Below, one piece after another: positions 1 through 9,352 of a stretch of DNA of 64,000 nt. The position numbers and the translations under genes are program-made. The stretch comes from UBA1181 sp045617845 (GTDB lineage Bacteria; Bacteroidota; Bacteroidia; Bacteroidales; Paludibacteraceae). Below the pieces are notes generated by a model, which made no database searches, was not told the DNA's origin, and saw only the letters and a program-made list of their open reading frames with translations. The DNA is taken from assembly GCA_045617845.1 (NCBI GenBank), contig JAZLJL010000004.1:1-64000 (forward strand), written 5' to 3'. Within the stretch, counting starts at the first letter, position 1. Every line of letters starts with the position of its first letter.

Positions 1-279
1 CTGGCATTGCAGACTGTTTTGTTATGCCTTTTGATGTTTAGCGGACACCAATAATAGATTACACTTGCTGAGACAGGAGCATCGTTGAAGAGTTAAGTCG
101 GATCGTAGCCATGTCGATCTGTGAGCCAAGGAGTTGATGTGATGTGTTGTCTTCCTAAGACCGCTTGGCCTCCGACTTGTATTTACTGGCATTGCAGACT
201 GTTTTGTTATGCCTTTTGATGTTTAGCGGACACCAATAATAGATTACACTTGCTGAGACAGGAGCATCGTTGAAGAGTT
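1..279. repeat. 94-bp direct repeat, two copies 185 bp apart
   Basis: Positions 1-94 and 186-279 are identical as read by eye. The 91-bp spacer (95-185) starts with aagtcgga (95-102) and carries its reverse complement tccgactt at 171-178, so the spacer could fold as a long hairpin. The first copy begins at base 1 of the window, so the repeat may be one edge of a longer 185-bp-period array that continues to the left. The second copy ends inside a truncated reading frame. No transposase, integrase or recognisable IS end is visible. The origin (tandem duplication, mobile-element remnant or array edge) is unknown. Confidence 0.85.
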
Positions 280-603
280 TTGATAATTTTTATGTTAAAA
301 CCTTCAGTTATGACAACTTATTTGTTTCATGTCCTGTGACAGTAGAGATGATTCCGAAAAAAGATTTCTCTACTGTGGCTTCATTTTCTTTCTACATACC
401 CAAACCGCAAATTTTCCCAAATGTTGACAATCCGAGGTCAACGATTGTAGGCGAAACGCTCAATCATATTATGGAGGGTGTTGAATGTATAAAGATAGAT
501 TCAATGACTATTGATTCTTTCCAATCTAAATATGGTAAGATTTTTTTCGTCTCATTGCGGAGTGCACAGTACCTATGATGGATACGAAATCTACTTCAAT
601 TAA
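243..603 (+). pseudogene. truncated, frameshifted gene fragment of unknown function
   Basis: An open frame from 243 to 578 (TTG at 270 is the only usable start) reads out of the second repeat copy into AT-rich, protein-like sequence containing VEMIPKKDF and FYIPKPQIF. It ends early at 576-578. A run of seven T lies at 541-547. Removing one T would join the frame to HCGVHSTYDGYEIYFN, ending at the TAA at 601-603, which looks like the natural C-terminus. The gene therefore appears to have lost its 5' end at the repeat junction and suffered a one-base homopolymer insertion. I recognise no family. A sequencing error in the T run is possible. Confidence 0.5.
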
Positions 604-670
604 GGAGTGGTAGTGGAATAATTTGAAATCAGAGAGAAATCAATGTTGATTATAAGTATAATACTTCAAA

Positions 671-709
671 TACAAAAATGCCTGAACTAAAAGTTCAGGC
701 ATTTTTGTA
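671..709. terminator. bidirectional intrinsic terminator
   Basis: A perfect 18-bp inverted repeat (671-688 with 692-709, 3-nt loop) is flanked by A and T runs on its two sides. It sits between the plus-strand fragment and the 3' end of the minus-strand lipoprotein gene and could serve both. Confidence 0.85.
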
Positions 710-713
710 TATA

Positions 714-1529
714 CTAATACTCCCAATCTTCCACTACTATTGCATCGTTGTCCGTATTTGTGAAATCTCTAAAGTCAATCATTACGTCATTCATAGTAAC
801 GAAATAATATCCACCACCGTCTACGTCTTTCTTGAACATTGTGCGTGAAGTGTTTGGCTGTTCAACAAAACCGTCGGCCTCAAGTTTTTGGGCGTATGTT
901 TCACGAGATACCAAAGAGAAAGATCCGGTTAGTGCCACTTCGTTGTCATCAACGATGCGGTAGTTGGTGAAACGACAGTCTGGTGCGGGGAGATTCTTTA
1001 ACCATTCGATTTCATCCGCCACGTCAGACCAAGTTGCATCTGTAGGAGTCATGTTCTCCAAATTCTCCTCGTAATCCTTCAACGCTTCCTCGTAATCTGA
1101 ATTGTCGAGGAACTTTAGGCCTATTATTGAGAACAACCCGCTTGAATATTGAATCGTGTATTGATGGCCGTTCTCAACTTTGTATGCCATGAAATAGTCG
1201 CCATAATGTTGTAGGCAAAACTTATTTTCGCCAAGCTTTTGGACATAAGAATCGAGTTTGTCTTGGGATAATTCATAAGTAAATGATGCCATATCAGCCT
1301 TCTTACCATCTCCGTTATTTTGATCAAAAAGAACAGAACCGTCACTGAATGTACCTTCCAATTTAGGAAATGCGGATAGGAAGTCACCCTCTTTAGAGAG
1401 TTCGTCCCATGTGCATGAGTCAAACGCGTCATAATTGTTTACATCATCGTCGTCATCACCGCAAGAATTGAATGACACGGAAACCAATGAAGCCGCGGCT
1501 ATCATCGCAAATAATTTCAATTTTTTCAT
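714..1529 (-). CDS. lipoprotein of unknown function
   Basis: A 271-residue protein with a lipoprotein signal peptide: MKKLKLFAMIAAAS core and a lipobox ending FNSC at about residue 23, followed by an acidic run (GDDDDD) typical of Bacteroidetes lipoproteins and compatible with surface export. The mature part contains two similar stretches, CTWDELSKEGDFLSAFPK and ATWSDVADEIEWLKNLP, each followed by a Y-x-QKL segment, suggesting two related repeats of about 110-120 residues. I do not recognise a named family. It is monocistronic, ends at a strong terminator, and has a long (about 180-nt) untranslated leader if the promoter-like motif at 1716-1723 is real. Confidence 0.8.
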   Translation of the reverse strand: MKKLKLFAMIAAASLVSVSFNSCGDDDDDVNNYDAFDSCTWDELSKEGDFLSAFPKLEGTFSDGSVLFDQNNGDGKKADMASFTYELSQDKLDSYVQKLGENKFCLQHYGDYFMAYKVENGHQYTIQYSSGLFSIIGLKFLDNSDYEEALKDYEENLENMTPTDATWSDVADEIEWLKNLPAPDCRFTNYRIVDDNEVALTGSFSLVSRETYAQKLEADGFVEQPNTSRTMFKKDVDGGGYYFVTMNDVMIDFRDFTNTDNDAIVVEDWEY

Positions 1530-1890
1530 GATCGTAAAATGTTTTAGTTATTAATAATTGAAAATTTCATATACACACTTACCGTATCGTGGCGCGACTT
1601 CTTTCCGTTGGGTGGGTCGGGATGGATCCGGACCTCTCTCCGCCTTCAGAATGCAGGCTTAATGCCACTCATACACATTTTAAGTAAAAAGACATACGCT
1701 TTGTTAAAAGTTATACAAATTTAAAAAAATAATTTTCTCCCGCAACGATTATGGCTCCCAATTTCAGACGTTTTTCTATCCTAATGTATATTTACAGGCG
1801 AGAGGTGGCGGCCGCTTTTGTTGGATCCTTGATTTTTCTGTTAACTATACCCCATATTCTATAATAATATTCATCTGACATTCCGTTAAC
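1530..1890. other. intergenic region with GC-rich leader segment
   Basis: This 360-bp gap between divergent genes is mostly AT-rich but holds a GC-rich block at about 1588-1670 with short complementary segments (for example ccgga/tccgg). On the minus strand, TAAATTTG (reverse complement of 1716-1723) matches the Bacteroidetes -7 box. If used, it would place the GC-rich block in the 5' leader of the lipoprotein gene. No coding frame stands out. Confidence 0.4.
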
Positions 1891-1896
1891 TACAGC

Positions 1897-1928
1897 TTTG
1901 GGTGTCTCGCCAATTTTTAGTATTTTCG
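1897..1928 (+). promoter_or_regulatory. promoter of the CCA-adding enzyme gene
   Basis: TTTG (1897-1900), a 20-bp spacer and TATTTTCG (1921-1928) match the Bacteroidetes -33/-7 promoter with a C in the -7 box. Transcription would start near 1934, just upstream of the GTG at 1953. This supports that GTG over an in-frame ATG at 1902, which would lie upstream of the transcript. Confidence 0.6.
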
Positions 1929-1952
1929 CGGAGTTTTAGATATTTTGTTGTC

Positions 1953-3362
1953 GTGAAAGAATTTTTGGACCATAAGGTTTTTAAGCTTATCTCCGAAGTG
2001 GCTGATGAAAAGAGTGTCGAATGCTACGTGATAGGCGGTTTTGTGCGTGATATTTTTTTGGAGCGTCCCTCCAATGATATAGATGTTGTCGTTGTTGGCA
2101 GCGGCATAGAGGTGGCCGAGGCTTTCCATAAGAGATGGAAGGGTAGTACGTTGGCCGTTTTTAAGAATTTCGGCACCGCGCAGGTGAAGCGGGGTGATAT
2201 GGAGGTTGAGTTCGTCGGCGCCCGTAAGGAGTCATACCGTGAGGATTCTCGTAAGCCGATCGTTGAGAACGGAACGCTCGAGGACGACCAGAACCGCCGC
2301 GACTTCACCATCAACGCTTTGGCTTTGTGCTTGAACGGTGACCGTTTCGGAGAGTTGGTGGATCCGTTCGGCGGTAAGGAGGATATCCGCAACATGATCA
2401 TCCGCACGCCGTTGGATCCGGACATCACCTTCAGCGACGATCCTCTCCGTATGATGCGTTGCATCCGTTTCGCCACGCAACTCCGCTTCTTCATCGACTC
2501 CGACACGTTCGACGCGATTGTCCGCATGAAGGAGCGTATCTCCATCATCTCCAAAGAGCGTATCGTCGACGAACTCAATAAGATGATGGCATCCCCACGC
2601 CCTTCCGTGGGCATAGACTTGCTGGAGCGTTGCGGCTTGCTGGAGCTTATCATGCCTGAAATACATAATCTCTGCGGCGTGGAGGAGAAGTCGGGACATG
2701 GTCATAAGGATAATTTCTTGCATACGTTGCAGGTGCTTGACACGGTGGCGGAGAACTCCGACGACCTCTGGTTGCGTTGGGCTGCGCTTTTCCATGACGT
2801 GGCGAAACCTGTCACGAAGAAGTGGGACAACCGTATCGGTTGGACTTTCCATAACCACAACTATGTGGGTGCGAAGATGATTCCTAAGATTTTCAACCGC
2901 ATGAAGCTCCCGTTGAACGAACACATGAAGTTCGTCCAAAAGATGGTAGAGCTGCACATGCGTCCCATCTCTTTGGTGGAGGATACGGTGACGGATTCCG
3001 CGGTGCGCCGTCTGCTCTTCGATGCGGGCGACGATATCGACGCCTTGATGACGCTTTGCGACGCGGATATCACTTCCAAGAATCCTGATAAGGTGCGTAA
3101 GTTCCGCGACAATTTCCGCATCGTCCGTGAGAAACTGAGGGAGATAGAGGAGAAGGACCGCGTCCGCAATTTCCAACCGCCTATCTCCGGCGAGGAGATC
3201 ATCCGTGTTTTTGATCTGACTCCTTGTAGGGTCATCGGCGACATCAAAACGGCGATTAAGGATGCAATCTTGGACGGCGTCATCCCGAATGAATACGAGC
3301 CTGCCTATAAGTTCATGGTGGAGAAGGCGAAGGAATTCGGCCTCACCCCCAAACAGGAATGA
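1953..3362 (+). CDS. CCA tRNA nucleotidyltransferase / poly(A) polymerase family with HD domain
   Basis: The protein is 469 residues from the GTG start. The N-terminal nucleotidyltransferase core has IGGFVRD (about residues 27-33) and the metal-binding NDIDVVVVG (Asp42, Asp44), followed by RRDFTINALAL and the RNA-binding head. A C-terminal HD phosphohydrolase domain (LRWAALFHDVAKP, then H-N-H motifs) follows. Family members add or repair the 3'-CCA of tRNA; the HD domain in related enzymes removes cyclic or terminal phosphates. The start was chosen because the family begins just before the HKVFKLISE helix and because of the promoter at 1897-1928. I infer CCA addition rather than poly(A) polymerisation from the Bacteroidetes context. 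Confidence 0.9.
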   Translation: MKEFLDHKVFKLISEVADEKSVECYVIGGFVRDIFLERPSNDIDVVVVGSGIEVAEAFHKRWKGSTLAVFKNFGTAQVKRGDMEVEFVGARKESYREDSRKPIVENGTLEDDQNRRDFTINALALCLNGDRFGELVDPFGGKEDIRNMIIRTPLDPDITFSDDPLRMMRCIRFATQLRFFIDSDTFDAIVRMKERISIISKERIVDELNKMMASPRPSVGIDLLERCGLLELIMPEIHNLCGVEEKSGHGHKDNFLHTLQVLDTVAENSDDLWLRWAALFHDVAKPVTKKWDNRIGWTFHNHNYVGAKMIPKIFNRMKLPLNEHMKFVQKMVELHMRPISLVEDTVTDSAVRRLLFDAGDDIDALMTLCDADITSKNPDKVRKFRDNFRIVREKLREIEEKDRVRNFQPPISGEEIIRVFDLTPCRVIGDIKTAIKDAILDGVIPNEYEPAYKFMVEKAKEFGLTPKQE

Positions 3363-3445
3363 TGCGTAAGGTCATTGACCATTCGGCCGATTTTTGATGC
3401 TGAAATTGTAACTCTGTTATTGTTAAATATTTAATATTGAAAATT

Positions 3446-3634
3446 ATGGATATCGAACACATCATAGAACATGGAAAGATTTTCCATAAGTCATATGAAG
3501 AGAATAATTCTAATGACGGGAAGGTGAAGACGAAAGCCAAGAAAACTTCCTATATCAAGGGTGCGCACGGTTCCGGCTCTGCCAAAATGAAGGCGGAGTA
3601 CCGCAGAAGACGCGCGAACCGTCATAAAAAATAA
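3446..3634 (+). CDS. small basic hypothetical protein
   Basis: This 62-residue protein has a mixed N-terminal half (MDIEHIIEHGKIFHKSYEEN) and a strongly basic C-terminal tail (KMKAEYRRRRANRHKK), which suggests nucleic-acid or ribosome binding. It lies between the CCA enzyme and the SDR gene with short gaps on both sides, and its coding sequence keeps a codon structure like its neighbours. No family is recognised. The ATG at 3446 is preferred to the TTG at 3437. Confidence 0.6.
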   Translation: MDIEHIIEHGKIFHKSYEENNSNDGKVKTKAKKTSYIKGAHGSGSAKMKAEYRRRRANRHKK

Positions 3635-3648
3635 TTTATTTCTAAAGT

Positions 3649-4677
3649 ATGAATGTTTTATTTATCGGTGGTACCGGTACCATCAGTATGGCCATTACGA
3701 AGAGGTTGGCGGCTGAGGGCCACACCATCTATTTGCTGAATCGTGGTAATAGAGCGGTCCAACTTCCAGAAAATGTGAAGTTTATAAAAGTGTCTGACGT
3801 AAACGACGAGTCGGAGGTGAAATCAAAGATCGCAGGGATGAAGTTCGACGTGGTGTGTGATTTCATCATTTTCCACAAGGAACAAGCTGAGCGTGATTTC
3901 CGTTTGTTCTCTGGCGTGACCGACCAGTTCATCTTCATCAGTTCCGCTTCCGCATACCATAAGCCGCTTTCGTCCTATGTGGTCTCGGAAGGTACCACAT
4001 TGGCGAATCCATATTGGCAATATTCGAGGGACAAGATCGCTTGCGAGGAGTTTTTCTTCTCGAAACTACGCGAAACAGGTTTCCCTATTACGGTTGTCCG
4101 TCCGAGCCATACATATGACGAGCGTTCCGTTCCGTTGGGGGTCCATGGGGCGAATGGCAGTTGGCAGGTGGTGAAACGTATGTTGGATGGGAAGCCTGTC
4201 ATCATCCAGGGCGACGGCACGTCGTTGTGGACCATGACGCACAACAGTGATTTCGCCAAAGGGTTTGTCGGATTGATGGGCAATCCTCATGCGATAGGAG
4301 AGGCGTTCCAAATCACGTCGGACGAGACTTTGACGTGGAATCAGATATATGCGGCTATCGCCCACGCATTAGGTGTGGGGTTGAGGCCATACTATGTTCC
4401 TTCCGATTTCTTGGCTTCCGTTGGCCGTTATGATTTGGAGGGAAGTTTGATAGGAGACAAGGCGAATTCGGCCGTTTTTGATAACACGAAGTTGAAACGA
4501 GTCGTGCCGGACTACGCGCCGAACGTTCCTTTCTCGAAAGGTGTGAAAGCGACCATCGACTATGTCCTTTCGCATCCGGAGTGCCAAAGGCTTGATCCGG
4601 AGTTCGATGAGTGGTGCGATCGTGTAATTGAGAAACTGGAAGATGCGAAATGTGAATTAAAAAGATTATATTTGTAA
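3649..4677 (+). CDS. NAD-dependent epimerase/dehydratase (extended SDR)
   Basis: A 342-residue extended short-chain dehydrogenase/reductase. The Rossmann dinucleotide motif GGTGTIS is at residues 7-13, SSASAYH lies near 100 and the catalytic YxxxK (YSRDK) near 125. VVRPSHTYD is the typical post-catalytic strand of sugar-nucleotide epimerases. The substrate cannot be read from the sequence. It follows the small basic gene after 14 nt and precedes the T9SS type B gene by 37 nt, so co-transcription is plausible. Confidence 0.85.
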   Translation: MNVLFIGGTGTISMAITKRLAAEGHTIYLLNRGNRAVQLPENVKFIKVSDVNDESEVKSKIAGMKFDVVCDFIIFHKEQAERDFRLFSGVTDQFIFISSASAYHKPLSSYVVSEGTTLANPYWQYSRDKIACEEFFFSKLRETGFPITVVRPSHTYDERSVPLGVHGANGSWQVVKRMLDGKPVIIQGDGTSLWTMTHNSDFAKGFVGLMGNPHAIGEAFQITSDETLTWNQIYAAIAHALGVGLRPYYVPSDFLASVGRYDLEGSLIGDKANSAVFDNTKLKRVVPDYAPNVPFSKGVKATIDYVLSHPECQRLDPEFDEWCDRVIEKLEDAKCELKRLYL

Positions 4678-4714
4678 AAATTAAATAATCGTTTTGGGGA
4701 ATAACGTTCTGAAT

Positions 4715-7700
4715 ATGGATTTCTTTGGGAGATGGTTCGTTCGGTGTTGGGCATTGATTGCTTGTTTCGTGGGCATGCTGTCTTCCGTTGTAGCCGCCCC
4801 ATTTGAAGGTTGCCCTGATTTCATGGACATTACCGCGCCCCATGTAGATGCCTATCATGGCATGATGTCCGAACCTTTCGACACGTTAGGCTTGATTCCT
4901 AGCCGTCATCATTTGAACGAGGAGCAAGGGTATGATATCAACACCGGGAATCGCTTGAAATTTATTCCCGAAGGGGAACTCAAATCCATCCGTTTGGGAA
5001 ATGATAGTATCGGCGGACAGTCGGAGGCGATTGTCTACCATTATGTCGTCGATCCTGATAATTCGTTGCTCTTCGTGAATTTTGCCGTCGTGTTGGAGGA
5101 CCCAGGCCATGAGTTCGTTTTCCAACCACGCTTTACGATCCGTATCACGGATAAGGATGGAAAGTTGGTGAACGATTGTTCCGTTTATGACGTGACTGCG
5201 GCCGCCGGTTTGGAGGGCTTCCACGATTACTTGACCCCCTATGGCTCCATGGTTCGTTGGCGCGATTGGACGAAGGTCGGTCTTGACCTGACGCCTTTTG
5301 TGGGGAAAGAGGTGCAAGTGCAGTTCATCACCTATGACTGTTTCTTGTTGGGCCATTTCGGATATGCTTACTTCACTGCTTCGTGCGCCCCTAATAAGTT
5401 GAGTTTGGATGTCTGTGAGGGAGGAACGTTCTCGTTGGCGGCACCTGCCGGATTCCCTTCCTATCGTTGGGACAATGGTGACACTTCCCGGGTCTCTGTC
5501 CGGACTTACCATGGCGGTGACATGAATATCTATTGTGAAGTGACTTCCGTCACGGGGTGCCAATTTACCCAAAGCGCTTTTGTGACCGATACGAACCCCG
5601 CTATCGAACACTATCTGAAGGATACCATTTGCCAGGGAGAGTCCTATTCGAAAAACAATTTCGACCTGCCTGCCCAGATGAATGTGGGTACGTTCGGTTA
5701 TACGAACGTCCTCTTGAACCCTAACACTTGCACTACGTCGGCGGAGCAGGATCTGGAGCTTACCATCCTGCAAACTTATTATCCAATCGAAGCTTCCATC
5801 TGTGAAGGGGATGATTATGTCGAGAACGGGTTCCACATTATTCGTCCTCCTGTCGGTGTCTTGCTCGACACTTTGAGGTATGAGCGAGGAGAAGGAATGT
5901 GTGACAGTGTGGTGTGCCTTCGTTTGGTAGTCAGTGATACGAAAAACCTTTCGAACGAAATAAAAGGGGAACAGCATCCTTGTACCAATCAAGTCTCCAC
6001 CTATTATTTGGATACGGACGATAATTTGTCGCGTTACACTTGGACTTTGCCCGAGAACGTGAAGGTGGTGAGCGGAGAGCACTCGCCTCAGATTGTCTTG
6101 TATTTCACGGACGCGACGCCCGCCACATTGACTATTGTCGGTGAGAACGGTTGTGGAACGAGTGCGGTCCCTTATACCATTTATCCGAATCCTTCTTATC
6201 ATGACGTTTTATATGATACGGTTTGCGTGGGCGAATCGTATGTCAATGGGGAAATTCGACTTGAGAAACAAATGGAGGCTGGACAGTTCACTTCCACCTA
6301 TTCGTTGAAGACCAAATCCGGATGCGATAGCACCGTCATCTTGAAACTCACTGTTTTGGCGAATCCTGTTGTTTCCGTCGAGGTGTCGCCTGAGAAGAAA
6401 ATCTATTGCGATTCGTCCGAGGTGAAACTTTCCGTCAGGACGGAAGGCTCCACGCCGATTCTTCACCAATGTCCTCGTTCCGCGCTCTCCATCGGTGACG
6501 TTTATTGCTCAGATGGAACGTATGTGTCCATCGATTCGTTTGCGGTGTCCGGCAAAAAGGCGGCGGGCGTGGTCTATTTCTACGATGACGCCGAGGGTTA
6601 TGCCTACATTGTTTCCCTTGAAGAACCGAATCCTGACGTATGGACTTCCAATGAATATGATATTCCTTCTCTAGAGAACCAACAGTATTTGCGTTTGTTG
6701 CTCTCTGATATGGATGGTTATGGACATACATCCTTGATGAGGGCGGAAGGAGGTTTCGATATGTTCCCTATGGCTTGGAATGTCGATTATGAGCATGGCT
6801 GGTATATTCCCGCCATCGGTGAGTTGCGTAAGATTTTCGGTTCGATCAACACCGTCAACTACTCGTTGCGAGCGTTAGGTGGTGATACGGTCACCTATAA
6901 TTTCGATGATGCCATCAATCTTGGTTATTACTATTATGCGTCAAGCAGTGAGTATAATGATGTGATGATTTGTGCGGTGAATAGTAGTACGTATATTTAT
7001 GCCACTTATAAGTATTCTTCCCTTCATTTCCGCTTCACGAAGAAGGAGAAACTACAGGATTGGACTGAACCTAAGGTGAAGATGGGTGATGTGGTGCAAC
7101 TTTCAGACGGGGCTATGGGTGTGGTCCTTTCAGTTGACCCGGATGGGAAGACTGGTACGATGGTGGCCCTTCGGGACGTGGATTCCATCCAGATAGAAAG
7201 CCTTTTCTATCCTCAAACGGTTCCTAATATGCCGGATGATAACAGTATCTATCAAATGGCTTGCGGATACGATAATACCAAAGCGTATGTCATGAATGGT
7301 GATTCGTCCATGTACCCTGCGGCGTGGTCGGTCGGCTTCCAGGACGGATGGTATATCCCTTCCGCTGCGGAAATGAATTATTTGTATGTCAATGCACCTC
7401 TCATTGATGATGTCTTGTACGATAATGGGGGAGATCCTTTGTCTTATGATGATTATTGGACCAGCACCGGCTACACAACCTATTATGGTTGTGTTTTCTC
7501 CATGACGCAAGGTAATCCTATGGTCTCCATGTACACGGACGCTTTCCCGATTCGTCCGATGCGTAGATTTACCGTCTGTGAGGAGTATGTGGAATATCTG
7601 AATGCTTCGTGTTCATTCAAATGGAGTACGGGAGACACTTCCCATGTTATCGTTGTCCGTCCTCGGGAAAATACTTCCTATTCCGTAAATGTCACCTCCA

Positions 7701-8812
7701 ATGTCGGTGGTTGCTCTACTTCCGTGGAGAAGCCCCTTTATGTGCAAAGCAATGAACCTATTGTCTTGAACCGTTCGATTTGCCATGGACAGACTTATCA
7801 CGACGATTATTTCGACGTCTCCGAAGCGGGTACTTATGAGACCGAGGTCGATAACGGAGAATGCAAGCAGAAGGTTGTCTTGAATCTCAATGTCTGGGAA
7901 ACTAGGGACACTTCGTATGTGGAGGATGTGGCTTGCCAAGGTTCCGTCTATAAGAAGTATGGCTTCCAATTGGTTGCTTCCCAACCGGGCGTTTCTTTCG
8001 ACACCATCACCTTGTCCAACATGAATGGCTGCGATAGCGTCGTTTGTCTGCGTCTGGAGGTCTCGCCCGCCCAACGTGACACGCAATATGCGCGTATTTG
8101 CCAGAATGAGGCCTATTCCGCGAATGACTTTGATATTCCTTCCGCCCAGCCTGTCGGTTTGAAGTATTGGGAGCGAAACGAATTGGCGGAGGATGGATGT
8201 ACTGTCATCCACGTCTTGGCGCTGAAGGTAGACTCTGTGATACAATTGTCCATGGTCGATTCTATTTGCCTCTATGAACGTTATCAGCGCAATGGCTTCG
8301 ATTTCGTGGCAGACGAGGAGGGCTTCAGTGTCCACTATCTGACGCTAGAGTCCAGTACACGTTGCGACAGTATCATCGCATTGAGTGTCAAGGCTATAGG
8401 TCATCCCGACTATGTCTATTATGACACCGTCTACTACAATGATCCTTACAGCGACGCGAACTTCGTGTTGCCGCCTCAAAAGGTTTCCGGCACGCATCGC
8501 TTCGATACGCTCTATGTGAATTCCCATGGTTGCGACAGCCTTGTGGTCCTCATGCTCCATGTCCGTTCGGATGACGACGTGAAGATCCCTACCTCTTTTA
8601 CGCCAACCGATGGCAACGGTATCAACGACATATTCATGGAGGGGTATGAAATCTTCATCCATGACCGTTATGGCTTGTTGGTCTGCCATTCCGACAATGG
8701 TTGGGACGGCACATACCGCGGCGAACCGGCCGACGCTGGTGTCTATCTCTATACTATTCGTTTCAGTAACGGAAGTGAGCGTCATGGTACGGTGGAAATA
8801 TTGAAGGAATAA
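4715..8812 (+). CDS. T9SS type B secreted repeat protein with DUF1566-like inserts
   Basis: The protein is 1365 residues. A signal peptide (MDFFGRWFVRCWAL to about residue 29, ending VVAAP) is followed by a domain with a lectin-like beta pattern. About eight modules follow, each with a C-x-G-x-x-Y start and a GCDS-V-x-L-x-L-x-V end (for example NGCDSVVCLRLEVS). Two internal segments at about 695-775 and 878-950 carry GWYIP-x-x-EL/M and YWTSTGY...IRPMRRF, resembling DUF1566/FISUMP-type domains. The C-terminus from about 1290 (IPTSFTPTDGNGINDIF ... GVYLYTIRF) is the gliding-motility/CHU_C type B T9SS sorting domain. It is therefore predicted to be exported across the outer membrane by T9SS. The ligand is unknown. 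The ATG at 4715 is preferred to TTG 4694 because it begins the signal peptide. Confidence 0.9.
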   Translation: MDFFGRWFVRCWALIACFVGMLSSVVAAPFEGCPDFMDITAPHVDAYHGMMSEPFDTLGLIPSRHHLNEEQGYDINTGNRLKFIPEGELKSIRLGNDSIGGQSEAIVYHYVVDPDNSLLFVNFAVVLEDPGHEFVFQPRFTIRITDKDGKLVNDCSVYDVTAAAGLEGFHDYLTPYGSMVRWRDWTKVGLDLTPFVGKEVQVQFITYDCFLLGHFGYAYFTASCAPNKLSLDVCEGGTFSLAAPAGFPSYRWDNGDTSRVSVRTYHGGDMNIYCEVTSVTGCQFTQSAFVTDTNPAIEHYLKDTICQGESYSKNNFDLPAQMNVGTFGYTNVLLNPNTCTTSAEQDLELTILQTYYPIEASICEGDDYVENGFHIIRPPVGVLLDTLRYERGEGMCDSVVCLRLVVSDTKNLSNEIKGEQHPCTNQVSTYYLDTDDNLSRYTWTLPENVKVVSGEHSPQIVLYFTDATPATLTIVGENGCGTSAVPYTIYPNPSYHDVLYDTVCVGESYVNGEIRLEKQMEAGQFTSTYSLKTKSGCDSTVILKLTVLANPVVSVEVSPEKKIYCDSSEVKLSVRTEGSTPILHQCPRSALSIGDVYCSDGTYVSIDSFAVSGKKAAGVVYFYDDAEGYAYIVSLEEPNPDVWTSNEYDIPSLENQQYLRLLLSDMDGYGHTSLMRAEGGFDMFPMAWNVDYEHGWYIPAIGELRKIFGSINTVNYSLRALGGDTVTYNFDDAINLGYYYYASSSEYNDVMICAVNSSTYIYATYKYSSLHFRFTKKEKLQDWTEPKVKMGDVVQLSDGAMGVVLSVDPDGKTGTMVALRDVDSIQIESLFYPQTVPNMPDDNSIYQMACGYDNTKAYVMNGDSSMYPAAWSVGFQDGWYIPSAAEMNYLYVNAPLIDDVLYDNGGDPLSYDDYWTSTGYTTYYGCVFSMTQGNPMVSMYTDAFPIRPMRRFTVCEEYVEYLNASCSFKWSTGDTSHVIVVRPRENTSYSVNVTSNVGGCSTSVEKPLYVQSNEPIVLNRSICHGQTYHDDYFDVSEAGTYETEVDNGECKQKVVLNLNVWETRDTSYVEDVACQGSVYKKYGFQLVASQPGVSFDTITLSNMNGCDSVVCLRLEVSPAQRDTQYARICQNEAYSANDFDIPSAQPVGLKYWERNELAEDGCTVIHVLALKVDSVIQLSMVDSICLYERYQRNGFDFVADEEGFSVHYLTLESSTRCDSIIALSVKAIGHPDYVYYDTVYYNDPYSDANFVLPPQKVSGTHRFDTLYVNSHGCDSLVVLMLHVRSDDDVKIPTSFTPTDGNGINDIFMEGYEIFIHDRYGLLVCHSDNGWDGTYRGEPADAGVYLYTIRFSNGSERHGTVEILKE

Positions 8813-8824
8813 AAATTATACGTT

Positions 8825-9259
8825 ATGGATAAGAGAAAAATTGGTTCGATTGTTGTGATGGCTCTTTGCTTGGGTATCTTTTTCTATACCCAAATATTGA
8901 ACAAATCGAGGAACGGCGACGCTAATGAAGTTATGACTGGTACCTATCAGCCTGGTTCTTTCAAGGATCAGGGCGAGATGTGGGACTATCTTCATGCCCA
9001 TCGTTTCATGTATGTTCCTACGGATAGCATCGCGCTTGAGCAGATTCTTACCGTTAAGAATTATGAGCTTTTCCTGAATGGAGAACCTTATTCCGCACAG
9101 CTTGAAGTGAGTGATTTCCAATATGTCGCGGCTGGCTTGTCCGGTTATGACATGAAAGGGAAACGTTTGCGTATTGTCGTTCAGAAGGATAGCACGAAGT
9201 GCGTCATGGTTGATATGACCGATTCTAATAATAGCCGTCTTTATAAGGCGGTCGAATAA
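8825..9259 (+). CDS. hypothetical protein with N-terminal membrane anchor
   Basis: A 144-residue protein. Residues 6-25 (IGSIVVMALCLGIFFYTQIL) form one membrane helix after a short basic N-terminus; the rest is a soluble, probably periplasmic domain. It starts 12 nt after the T9SS type B protein gene, so it may be co-expressed with it. I do not recognise a family. Confidence 0.75.
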   Translation: MDKRKIGSIVVMALCLGIFFYTQILNKSRNGDANEVMTGTYQPGSFKDQGEMWDYLHAHRFMYVPTDSIALEQILTVKNYELFLNGEPYSAQLEVSDFQYVAAGLSGYDMKGKRLRIVVQKDSTKCVMVDMTDSNNSRLYKAVE

Positions 9260-9352
9260 GCCAGAAGATTATTCCGCTTCGCTTTTAAAGGAAGAATGGC
9301 ATCTGCGCTTTTTTCATGACGGAAAGCTATGCTTTTTGTGGGATAAATTTAT

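Noticed and set aside
95..185. Spacer with inverted ends as an integron attC or IS
   Set aside because: Only 8-bp inverted ends are present; no attC core sites, transposase, integrase or target-site duplication can be seen.
2232..3176. Long minus-strand ORF inside the CCA enzyme gene
   Set aside because: It is the complement of a clear nucleotidyltransferase frame, has His/Arg-rich composition typical of antisense shadows, and has no promoter.
4886..6202. 438-codon minus-strand ORF inside the T9SS type B gene
   Set aside because: The plus-strand frame has a signal peptide, repeats and a sorting domain; the minus frame is Arg/Ile/His-rich with no domain.
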